A stretch of 64,000 bases of DNA, from the NCBI RefSeq assembly GCF_021088345.1, contig NZ_CP088156.1:6138001-6202000 (forward strand), given 5' to 3'. The notes under the pieces were generated by a model, which searched no databases, was not told the origin of the DNA, and saw only the letters and a list, made by a program, of their open reading frames with translations. The position numbers were made by a program, and so were the translations under genes. Source of the DNA: Bradyrhizobium ontarionense (GTDB taxonomy: Bacteria; Pseudomonadota; Alphaproteobacteria; Rhizobiales; Xanthobacteraceae). Below are positions 1-6,927 of this stretch, in pieces. The number at the start of each line of letters is the position of its first letter. Positions within the stretch are counted from its first letter, which is position 1.

Positions 1-159
1 GACACCGACGTGAAGGGCTTCGTCGATCTCGCCTTTGCCGAGGTGCCGCGCATTCCGCTGTACCAGCCGTTCGTCAACGTCGCGATGCAGAAGAACATCT
101 CGGGCTATCAGTACTGGTTCCACCGCCGGCTCGACTATCGCGCGCTGGTGAAGGGGTGA
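1..159 (+). CDS. C-terminal end of an ABC transporter solute-binding protein (family 5, peptide/opine type), partial
   Basis: The window opens inside a reading frame that ends at the TGA at 157-159, leaving 52 residues. The tail contains the stretch IPLYQPFVNVAMQKNISGYQ and a YWFHRRLDYR segment, which is how DppA/OppA-type periplasmic binding proteins commonly end. The genes that follow are two permeases and a double ATPase of the same transporter class, so this is very probably the binding protein that feeds them. Start, signal peptide and ligand site lie outside the window, so substrate cannot be judged. Confidence 0.75.
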   Translation, partial: DTDVKGFVDLAFAEVPRIPLYQPFVNVAMQKNISGYQYWFHRRLDYRALVKG

Positions 160-163
160 GATT

Positions 164-261
164 GGCGAATAGCGAGTGGCGAGTGGCGAGTAGCGAATAG
201 GGGAGTGTCATGATTGAAGCCGTCCGGCCACTATTCGCCATTCGCTATTCGCCGTTCGCTT
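164..261. repeat. Intergenic inverted repeat, family 'GCGAATAGCGAGTGGCGAGT'
   Basis: Two arms built from short iterations of GCGAATAG/GCGAGTGG face each other: left arm about 164-200, right arm about 230-261, the second being an imperfect reverse complement of the first. The same family recurs at 31593-31671 and 52252-52312. It fills the gap between the binding protein and the first permease and ends 16 bases before the permease start. It would form a long hairpin in mRNA and may set the expression ratio of the binding protein to the permeases (inference). Confidence 0.8.
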
Positions 262-277
262 GCGACGAGGTCGTGGC

Positions 278-1291
278 ATGATCGCTCTCATCACCAAGCG
301 TCTCGCCTTCGCGATCCCCTCGCTAATCGGCGTGGTGATCGTCACCTTCCTGCTGACACGCGCGCTGCCCGGCGATCCCGCCGCTTATTTTGCCGGGCCG
401 GCTGCGACCAAGGAGGCGGTGGAGCAGATCCGTAAGAAGCTCGGCTTGGACAAGCCGCTGGTCGAGCAGTTCTTCCGCTACACCGTCGATCTCGCCCGTG
501 GCGATCTCGGCAGCTCGCTCACCACCGGCCAACCTGTCGCGGCCGAGATCCGCAACCGGCTGCCGGCCTCCGCCGAGCTCACCCTGCTCGGTCTGTTGGT
601 CTCGGTCGCCATCGCGCTGCCGCTCGGCGTGCTCGCGGCCACGCGGCCGGGGTCGCTGATCGACCACGCCTGCCGTATCGTGACGACGGCGGGCGTCTCG
701 CTGCCGGTGTTCTTCACCGGGCTCGTGCTGGTCTACGTGTTCTATTTCCGGCTCGGCTGGTCGCCGGCGCCGCTCGGCCGGCTCGACGTGTTCTACAGCG
801 CGCCACCGACCGTGACCGGATTCTACCTGATCGACACACTGATCGCGCGTGACGGCGAGGCGTTCCGCTCGGCGCTGAGCCAGTTGCTTCTGCCTGCGGC
901 GACGCTGGCGATCTTCTCGCTGGCGCCGATCGCCAGGATGACGCGCGCTTCGATGCTGTCCGTGCTGTCGTCGGAATTCGTGCGCACGGCGCGGGCCTCC
1001 GGCCTGTCACCGTCGACCGTCACGGTCACCTATGCGTTCCGCAACGCGATGCTGCCCGTGATCACCACGCTGTCGATGGTGTTCTCCTTCCTGCTCGGCG
1101 CCAATGTGCTGGTAGAGAAAGTGTTCGCCTGGCCGGGCATCGGCTCCTATGCGGTCGAGGCGCTGATCGCCTCCGACTTCGCGCCGGTTCAGGGCTTCGT
1201 GCTGACGATGGCCGTCATGTACGTCGTCCTCAACCTCGTCATCGACATTCTCTATGGCGTCATTGATCCCCGTGTGAGGCTGGAAGGATGA
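278..1291 (+). CDS. ABC transporter permease, DppB/OppB type
   Basis: A 337-residue inner-membrane permease. The sequence starts MIALITKRLAFAIPSLIGVV, with a first membrane helix near residues 10-30 followed by a periplasmic segment and about five further hydrophobic stretches. The EAA-type loop that contacts the ATPase is visible in the second half (ARASGLSPSTVTVTYAFRNA, near residues 240-260). I chose the ATG at 278; an in-frame TTG at 260 would add six basic residues but lies in the repeat-derived leader. The stop overlaps the next start as ATGA at 1288-1291, indicating translational coupling. Family members import peptides, nickel or opines; the adjoining amidohydrolase genes suggest a nitrogen-rich small molecule here. 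Confidence 0.92.
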   Translation: MIALITKRLAFAIPSLIGVVIVTFLLTRALPGDPAAYFAGPAATKEAVEQIRKKLGLDKPLVEQFFRYTVDLARGDLGSSLTTGQPVAAEIRNRLPASAELTLLGLLVSVAIALPLGVLAATRPGSLIDHACRIVTTAGVSLPVFFTGLVLVYVFYFRLGWSPAPLGRLDVFYSAPPTVTGFYLIDTLIARDGEAFRSALSQLLLPAATLAIFSLAPIARMTRASMLSVLSSEFVRTARASGLSPSTVTVTYAFRNAMLPVITTLSMVFSFLLGANVLVEKVFAWPGIGSYAVEALIASDFAPVQGFVLTMAVMYVVLNLVIDILYGVIDPRVRLEG

Positions 1292-2190
1292 GCACTGTCG
1301 CACCGACCGTCGAACCTGCCGCCGTTCCGGCGAGGACCTCGGGGCTGGCAACCCTGATCGGGCACACGCGCTATGTGCTGGCCGAGAACAAGGTCACCGG
1401 CTTCGCCTTCGGGCTGCTCGTCGTGATCCTGTTGGCGGCCGTGCTCGGGCCATGGATCGTTCCCTACGATCCGCTGGCCAGCGACACAGCCTCCGCGCTC
1501 AAGCCGCCGTCCGCGGCGCATTGGTTCGGCACCGACCAGCTCGGCCGCGACATCTTCAGCCGCGTCGTGGTTGCGGCGCGGCTCGACACGTTCATCGCCG
1601 TGGCGTCAGTCGTGCTCGTGTTCCTGATGGGCGGGCTCGCCGGCGTCGCGGCGGGCTTCTTCGGCGGCTGGACCGATCGCATCGTCGGCCGCGTCGCCGA
1701 CACCATCATGGCGTTTCCGCTGTTCGTGCTGGCGATGGGCATCGTCGCCGCACTCGGCAATACCGTGCAGAACATCATCATCGCCACCGCGATCGTGAAC
1801 TTCCCTCTCTATGCCCGGGTCGCGCGTGCCGAGGCCAATGTCCGCCGCAACGCCGGCTTCGTGCAGGCGGCGCGGCTGTCGGGCAACAGCGAGATGCGCA
1901 TCCTGCTCGGCCACATCCTGCCCAACATCATGCCGATCATGATCGTGCAGATGTCGCTGACCATGGGCTACGCGATCCTCAATGCCGCGGGTCTTTCCTT
2001 CATCGGTCTCGGCGTGCGGCCGCCGACGGCCGAATGGGGCATCATGGTCGCGGAGGGCGCGTCGTTCATGGTGTCGGGCGAGTGGTGGATCGCGCTGTTT
2101 CCCGGCCTCGCGCTGATGATCGCCGTGTTCTGCTTCAACCTGCTCGGTGACGGCCTGCGCGACATCGTCGATCCGCAGCGGCGGACGTAA
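1288..2190 (+). CDS. ABC transporter permease, DppC/OppC type
   Basis: A 300-residue permease paired with the upstream DppB-type protein. The N-terminal cytoplasmic tail is followed by a membrane helix near residues 35-57 (VTGFAFGLLVVILLAAVLGP), then the DppC signature HWFGTDQLGRDIFSRVV near 74-90. The EAA loop is visible around residues 190-215 (AARLSGNSEMRILLGHILPN). Length matches the family. It starts with the ATG that overlaps the stop of the previous gene and is followed after 13 bases by the ATPase start, so the three genes form one operon. Confidence 0.93.
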   Translation: MSTVAPTVEPAAVPARTSGLATLIGHTRYVLAENKVTGFAFGLLVVILLAAVLGPWIVPYDPLASDTASALKPPSAAHWFGTDQLGRDIFSRVVVAARLDTFIAVASVVLVFLMGGLAGVAAGFFGGWTDRIVGRVADTIMAFPLFVLAMGIVAALGNTVQNIIIATAIVNFPLYARVARAEANVRRNAGFVQAARLSGNSEMRILLGHILPNIMPIMIVQMSLTMGYAILNAAGLSFIGLGVRPPTAEWGIMVAEGASFMVSGEWWIALFPGLALMIAVFCFNLLGDGLRDIVDPQRRT

Positions 2191-2203
2191 TTCGGAGGGC
2201 ATC

Positions 2204-4000
2204 ATGACCGCACAGCCGCTGCTCGACGTCCGCGACCTCACCGTCGAGTTCTCCACCCGCCGCGGCATCGTCAAGGCCGTGCAGCATGTCGACATCTCCG
2301 TCGCCAAGGGCGAGACGCTCGCGATCGTCGGCGAGTCCGGCTCGGGCAAGTCGGTGACGTCCTACGCGGTGATGCGTATTCTCGATCGTGCCGGGCGCAT
2401 CGCCGAGGGTTCGGTGATGTTCTCAGGGATCGACGTCAAGGCGGCCGGCGAGGACGCGATGCGCGATCTGCGCGGCCGCGAGATCTCGATGATCTTCCAG
2501 AACCCGCGCGCGGCGCTCAACCCGATCCGCAAGGTGGGTCAGCAGATCGAGGACGTGCTGAAGCAGCATGCCCAGGCGGCCGCCAGCGACCGCGCCGAGA
2601 AGGCGATCGCCGCGCTCGAGCAGGTCAAGATCGCGCGCCCGCGCGAGCGCTATCACGCCTATCCATTCGAATTGTCCGGCGGCATGTGCCAGCGCGTCGT
2701 CATCGCGCTGGCACTGGCGTGCAATCCGCAGCTCCTGATCGCCGACGAGCCGACCACCGGTCTCGACGTCACCACGCAGAAGGCGGTGATGGATCTCGTC
2801 GTCGAGCTGACCAAGAGCCGGGGCATGTCGACGATCCTGATCACGCATGATCTCGGCCTCGCCGCAGCCTATTGCGATCGCGTGGTGGTGATGGAGAAGG
2901 GGCGGGTGGTCGAGACCGCCAAGGCGGCCGACATCTTCGCCAATCCGCAGCATCCCTATACGCGCAAGCTGATGCGGGCGACGCCACGGCTCGGCGTGTC
3001 CTTGCGGGAATTGCTGCCGGAGGAGGAGGCATTAGCGTCGCCCAAAACCCATACCGTCATGGCCGGGCTTGACCCAGCCATCCATCCCGTTGCGCAAGAC
3101 TCGTCGAAGGTGATGGACCCCCGGGTCAAGCCCGGGGGTGACGAGCAGAGGGCTGGGAGCGCGAGGCCGCTTCTCCTCGTCGACAAGCTCGTGAAGGAAT
3201 ATCCGCGCCAGGGCGCGTCGGCGACCTTGTCAAAACTGTTCGGCCGCAAGCCTTCGATCGAGCCGGAGGTGTTTCGCGCCGTCGACGGCATCAGCTTTAC
3301 GGTCGGTCATGGCGAGAGCGTCGGCCTGGTCGGCGAATCCGGCTGCGGCAAGTCGACCACGTCGATGATGGTGATGCGGCTGCTCGACCAGACCTCGGGC
3401 CGCATCAGCTTCGACGGCGAGGAGATCGGCAACATCCTGCCGCAGGCCTTTGCCCGGCTGCCCGACCGCAGTCGGATCCAGATGGTGTTCCAGGATCCGA
3501 CCGACAGCCTCAATCCGCGCTTCACCGCCGTCCGGGCCATCGCCGATCCGATCCTGCAGCTCAGTGACATCAAGGGACGCAATGCGATCCGCACGCGCTG
3601 CGAGGAGCTTGCGACCATGGTCGGCCTGCCGCTCAGCCTGCTCGACCGCTTTCCGCATCAATTGTCCGGCGGCCAGAAGGCCCGCGTCGGCATCGCACGC
3701 GCCATCGCGCTGCACCCGAAGCTCGTCATTCTCGACGAGCCGACCGCGGCGCTCGACGTTTCCGTGCAGGCGGTCGTGCTCAATCTGCTGCAGGACCTCA
3801 AGCAGCAGTTAGGTATGAGCTATCTGTTCGTCTCCCATGATTTGAATGTGGTGCGGCTGTTGTGCGATCGTGTGATCGTGATGCGGTCGGGCCGAATCGT
3901 CGAGGAAGGCAGCTCCGAGCGCGTGCTGGGTGATCCGCAGGACGCCTATACGCGCGAGCTGCTGACGGCGATTCCACACCCGCCGCTCCCGGCGCATTGA
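2204..4000 (+). CDS. Fused double ATP-binding protein of a peptide/opine-type ABC importer (DppD-DppF in one chain)
   Basis: A 598-residue protein carrying two complete ABC ATPase modules. Module 1 has Walker A GESGSGKS at about residues 43-50, an LSGG signature (LSGGMCQRV) and Walker B LLIADEP. Module 2 has Walker A GESGCGKST at about 377-385, LSGGQKARVG and LVILDEP. Each module ends with the oligopeptide-type tail (PQHPYTRKLM and PQDAYTRELL). The start at 2204 is preceded by GGAGG; an in-frame codon further upstream overlaps the previous gene and lacks such a site. Between the modules, residues about 285-313 are encoded by an in-frame copy of an intergenic palindromic repeat (see 3055-3143), an unusual linker. 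It energises the two permeases just upstream. Confidence 0.94.
   Translation: MTAQPLLDVRDLTVEFSTRRGIVKAVQHVDISVAKGETLAIVGESGSGKSVTSYAVMRILDRAGRIAEGSVMFSGIDVKAAGEDAMRDLRGREISMIFQNPRAALNPIRKVGQQIEDVLKQHAQAAASDRAEKAIAALEQVKIARPRERYHAYPFELSGGMCQRVVIALALACNPQLLIADEPTTGLDVTTQKAVMDLVVELTKSRGMSTILITHDLGLAAAYCDRVVVMEKGRVVETAKAADIFANPQHPYTRKLMRATPRLGVSLRELLPEEEALASPKTHTVMAGLDPAIHPVAQDSSKVMDPRVKPGGDEQRAGSARPLLLVDKLVKEYPRQGASATLSKLFGRKPSIEPEVFRAVDGISFTVGHGESVGLVGESGCGKSTTSMMVMRLLDQTSGRISFDGEEIGNILPQAFARLPDRSRIQMVFQDPTDSLNPRFTAVRAIADPILQLSDIKGRNAIRTRCEELATMVGLPLSLLDRFPHQLSGGQKARVGIARAIALHPKLVILDEPTAALDVSVQAVVLNLLQDLKQQLGMSYLFVSHDLNVVRLLCDRVIVMRSGRIVEEGSSERVLGDPQDAYTRELLTAIPHPPLPAH
3055..3143. repeat. Palindromic repeat of the 'CGTCATGGCCGGG...CCCGGGGGTGACG' family lying inside a coding region
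   Basis: This about 90-base imperfect inverted repeat begins CGTCATGGCCGGGCTTGACC and ends with CCCGGGTCAAGCCCGGGGGT then GACGA. It belongs to the family seen between genes at 13383-13511 and 18574-18648/19920-19941. Here it is read in frame without a stop, encoding TVMAGLDPAIHP at one end and DPRVKPGGDE at the other, and forms the linker between the two ATPase modules of the fused transporter protein. Confidence 0.85.
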
Positions 4001-4038
4001 CGGAGAGCTTGCGAGGGCAAGCCCAAGAGGGAAAGCGG

Positions 4039-4218
4039 ATGGCTGAGCCATTGGATGATTATATCGACGCCGTCGGACGCGCCCTCGGCCTGCCGATCGA
4101 GGACGCCTGGCGTCCCGCGATCCGCGCCAATCTCGAGGTCTCGCTGAAGATGGCGAAGCTGGTCGACGAATTCTCCCTGCCTGACGAAATCGAGCCTGCC
4201 AGTGTCTTCTCCGCTTGA
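4039..4218 (+). CDS. AtzG-like small subunit (DUF4089), partner of an AtzE-type amidohydrolase
   Basis: A 59-residue helical protein starting MAEPLDDYIDAVGRALGLPI. Family knowledge: AtzG, and HpxX in oxalurate gene clusters, is a short GatC-like subunit needed for soluble, active AtzE, with which it forms a heterotetramer. Here it sits directly before an AtzE-type amidase and its 3' end overlaps that gene's GTG start by 17 bases, as expected for an obligate partner. The start at 4039 has GAGGG a few bases upstream. No catalytic motif is expected or seen. It follows the ABC ATPase gene after 38 bases, in one probable operon. Confidence 0.85.
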   Translation: MAEPLDDYIDAVGRALGLPIEDAWRPAIRANLEVSLKMAKLVDEFSLPDEIEPASVFSA

Positions 4219-5629
4219 TCCCACCGAGATGACTGCGGCTGCCATCGCCGCCGCGGTAACCACCCGCAAACTCTCTGCCGTGGAGGCGACTGAGGCGGCA
4301 CTCGCCCGCATCGGGCAGCGTGACGGCGTGCTCAACTCTTTCACCGACGTGACGGCGGAGCGCGCGCGGACGAAGGCGCGCGCGGTCGATGCCGCGATCG
4401 CTGCGGGCCAGAGTGTCGGCCCGCTCGCCGGTGTGCCGTTCGCGGTGAAGAACCTGTTCGACGTCGAGGGATTGCCGACCCGTGCCGGCTCGAAGATCAA
4501 CCGCGACCGGCCGCCCGCGGCGCGCGATTCCACGCTGATCGAGCGCATGGAAGCCGCCGGGGCGGTGCTGGTCGGCGCGCTCAACATGGGCGAATACGCC
4601 TATGATTTCACCGGCGAGAACATCCATGACGGTCCGTCGCGCAATCCGCATGATCCGACTCGGATGAGCGGCGGCTCGTCGGGCGGCTCTGGCAGCGCGG
4701 TCGGCGGCGGCCTGGTGCCGCTCGCGCTCGGCTCCGACACCAACGGCTCGATCCGAGTCCCTTCATCGTTCTGCGGCATCTTCGGTCTCAAGCCGACCTA
4801 TGGCCGGCTGTCGCGCGCGCGCTCGTTTCCGTTCGTCGCGAGCCTCGATCATCTCGGTCCGTTCGCGCGCTCGGTCGAGGATCTCGCGCTCGCCTACGAC
4901 GTCATGCAGGGGCCTGATCCCGATGATGCCGCGTGTACGACGCGCGTGCCGGAGCCGGTGTCCGGCCGGTTGTCGCAAGGGATCGGTGATCTGCGCATCG
5001 CCATCGCCGGTGGTCATTTCCAGAAGCACCTGTTTCCCGAGGCGATCGAAGCTGTCGCCCGCGTCGCGAAGGCGTTGAACGCAACAGACGTCGTCGAGGT
5101 GCCGGAAGCCGCGCGTGCGCGCGCAGCGGCCTATGTCATCTCTACGACGGAAGGCGCCTCGCTCCATCTCGAGCGTCTGCGGACGCGCGCCGATGATTTC
5201 GATCCGGCGGTGCGTGATCGTCTCATTGCGGGTGCGATGATTCCGGCGCCGATGGTCGACCGGGCGCAGAAGTTCCGCCGCTGGTACCGGGCCCAGGTTC
5301 TGGAACTCTTCAAGTCCGTCGATGTGCTGATCGCGCCCGCAACGCCGTGCATTGCGCCCAAGCTCGGCCAGGCGACCTTCGTGCTCGATGGCGTCGAATT
5401 GCCGGTGCGCGCCAACATCGGCATTCACACCCAGCCGATCTCGTTCATCGGACTCCCCGTCGTTGCGGTTCCGATTCCGCTCGAGCCCATGCCCATCGGC
5501 GTGCAGATCGTCGCCGCGCCCTGGTGCGAACATGTCGCATTGCGTGTGGCCCACGCCTTGCAACAGCTTGGCGTCGCCGCTGCGCCGGCCCCGAGAGGAG
5601 TTCTGGAGAATGGAAGTCGATCTACCTGA
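4202..5629 (+). CDS. AtzE-like amidohydrolase (amidase signature family)
   Basis: A 475-residue amidase-signature enzyme. The Ser-cisSer-Lys triad is visible: Lys83 in FAVKN, the cis serine Ser159 in SGGSSGGSG and the nucleophile Ser183 in SDTNGSIR, spaced as in the family. AtzE of cyanuric-acid degraders hydrolyses 1-carboxybiuret; relatives named HpxY sit in oxalurate/allantoin clusters. The gene order G-E-H here is the conserved set, so substrate could be carboxybiuret, oxalurate or a related ureide; sequence alone does not decide. The first codon is GTG at 4202, inside the end of atzG; ATG at 4229 is an alternative. The 3' end overlaps the next gene by 20 bases. Confidence 0.88.
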   Translation: MSSPLDPTEMTAAAIAAAVTTRKLSAVEATEAALARIGQRDGVLNSFTDVTAERARTKARAVDAAIAAGQSVGPLAGVPFAVKNLFDVEGLPTRAGSKINRDRPPAARDSTLIERMEAAGAVLVGALNMGEYAYDFTGENIHDGPSRNPHDPTRMSGGSSGGSGSAVGGGLVPLALGSDTNGSIRVPSSFCGIFGLKPTYGRLSRARSFPFVASLDHLGPFARSVEDLALAYDVMQGPDPDDAACTTRVPEPVSGRLSQGIGDLRIAIAGGHFQKHLFPEAIEAVARVAKALNATDVVEVPEAARARAAAYVISTTEGASLHLERLRTRADDFDPAVRDRLIAGAMIPAPMVDRAQKFRRWYRAQVLELFKSVDVLIAPATPCIAPKLGQATFVLDGVELPVRANIGIHTQPISFIGLPVVAVPIPLEPMPIGVQIVAAPWCEHVALRVAHALQQLGVAAAPAPRGVLENGSRST

Positions 5630-6002
5630 CGTCGTCGCGGAAGTCACCGCGCAGTTCCAGCGCTATGAACAGGCCCTGGTCAGCAACGACGTCGCCGTGC
5701 TCGACGAGCTGTTCCGGAAAGATACGCGCACGCTGCGCTACGGCATTGGCGAAAATCTCTACGGCCATGGCGAGATCTCGGCCTTTCGCGTCGCGCGCTC
5801 GCCGGCCGGACTGATGCGGCGCACCGCGCGCACCGTCATCTCGACCTACGGCCGCGACACCGCGGTCGCCTCGACCCTGTTCTATCGCGACAATGCGCCC
5901 GGCAAGGTCGGGCGCCAGATGCAGACCTGGATCCGGTTTCCCGAGGGCTGGAGAATCGTTGCCGCCCATGTCAGCATCATCGACGAAACAAAGGGCGGCT
6001 GA
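5610..6002 (+). CDS. AtzH/HpxZ-like protein (DUF3225, NTF2-like fold)
   Basis: A 130-residue protein, MEVDLPDVVAEVTAQFQRYE onward, with the single-domain length of the DUF3225 family. From memory of the AtzH literature, that protein converts 1,3-dicarboxyurea to allophanate and depends on Tyr22 and Arg46. This protein has Tyr19 and Arg43 with the same 24-residue spacing, supporting a catalytic role. It completes the atzG-atzE-atzH order. The ATG at 5610 lies within the end of the amidase gene and has GAGAGGAG upstream. Allophanate would then be the substrate of the atzF-like gene at 6928-8718. Confidence 0.82.
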   Translation: MEVDLPDVVAEVTAQFQRYEQALVSNDVAVLDELFRKDTRTLRYGIGENLYGHGEISAFRVARSPAGLMRRTARTVISTYGRDTAVASTLFYRDNAPGKVGRQMQTWIRFPEGWRIVAAHVSIIDETKGG

Positions 6003-6005
6003 GGC

Positions 6006-6737
6006 ATGAGCCTGGACGATCTTCCGCCGCGGACACGTCAGCGGCTCGTTCCTGAATCCGATGTGCCGCGCGTGGATCGTGCGCCTGCTGTCGTGGCCAA
6101 GATCACCCGGGCCGAAGAGCTGCGCCTGCAGCTCGCCGACGAGATCGTGCGCGGCGCGCTGGCCCCCGGCGCCCCGCTGGATGAGACCGAAATCGCCAAG
6201 CGCTTCAACGTGTCGCGCACGCCGGTGCGCGAGGCGTTGCGACAGCTGGCAGCCTCGGGCCTGATCGAGGCGCGCGCGCATCGCGGGGCCGTCGTGGCGC
6301 GGCCTTCTGTCGAGCGCCTGACTGGCATGTTCGAGGCGATGGCCGAGCTCGAGGGCCTGTGCGCCGGCCTCGCCGCGCAGCGGATGACTCCGGTGGAGCG
6401 GCAGCGTCTGGAGGCCATTCACGAAGAGTTGCGCAATCTCAGTCACGCCGGCAACCCGGAGCGCTTCCACGAAGTGAACGAGCGCTTCCACAACGCGATC
6501 TATGCCGGCGCGCACAACGCCTATATCGCCGAGATCACACTCGCGACGCGGGTGCGCGTGCAGCCGTTCCGCCGCGCTCAGTTCCGCAATCTCGGCCGTC
6601 TCGCCAAGTCCCACGCCGAGCATGACCGCGTCGTCGTCGCCATCCTGCGCGGCGACAAAGTTGGCGCGGCGAATGCGATGCGTGCCCATATCGAGCTGGT
6701 GCGCGGCGAATATGAGATCTACGCTGTGTCAGTGTAG
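6006..6737 (+). CDS. GntR-family transcriptional regulator with FCD ligand domain
   Basis: A 243-residue regulator. An N-terminal winged helix spans about residues 35-105 and includes DETEIAKRFNVSRTPVREAL, the classic GntR recognition region. The C-terminal two thirds is an all-helical FCD domain with the histidines expected to bind a metal and ligand (RFHEVNERFHNAI, EHDRVVVAI, MRAHIEL). It starts three bases after the atzH-like gene and is the last gene of this operon. It probably senses an intermediate of the amidohydrolase pathway and controls the operon and perhaps the convergent allophanate hydrolase. Confidence 0.9.
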   Translation: MSLDDLPPRTRQRLVPESDVPRVDRAPAVVAKITRAEELRLQLADEIVRGALAPGAPLDETEIAKRFNVSRTPVREALRQLAASGLIEARAHRGAVVARPSVERLTGMFEAMAELEGLCAGLAAQRMTPVERQRLEAIHEELRNLSHAGNPERFHEVNERFHNAIYAGAHNAYIAEITLATRVRVQPFRRAQFRNLGRLAKSHAEHDRVVVAILRGDKVGAANAMRAHIELVRGEYEIYAVSV

Positions 6738-6752
6738 CTCTTAGTTTGAGCG

Positions 6753-6895
6753 GTAGGGTGGGCAAAGGCGCGTTCGTGCTGTCTCACCGGCCGAGATCGC
6801 GGTGGCGCCGTGCCCACCATCCGGCTGACTGATGAGTTCGCTGATCGACGGTGGGCACGCTGCCGCCTTGCGGCGGCTGCTTTGCCCACCCTACG
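6753..6895. repeat. Inverted repeat 'GTAGGGTGGGCAAAG ... CTTTGCCCACCCTAC'
   Basis: Outer arms at about 6753-6767 and 6881-6895 are perfect complements, and an inner pair (GTGCCCACC / GGTGGGCAC) sits between them. It lies in the gap between two convergent genes (gntR-like and atzF-like), where it may act as a bidirectional transcription barrier. I recognise this type as a repeat frequent in Bradyrhizobium genomes (memory, not checked). Confidence 0.8.
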
Positions 6896-6927
6896 GCAGC
6901 GCTCGCGATGACGACGTGCGAAATCGA

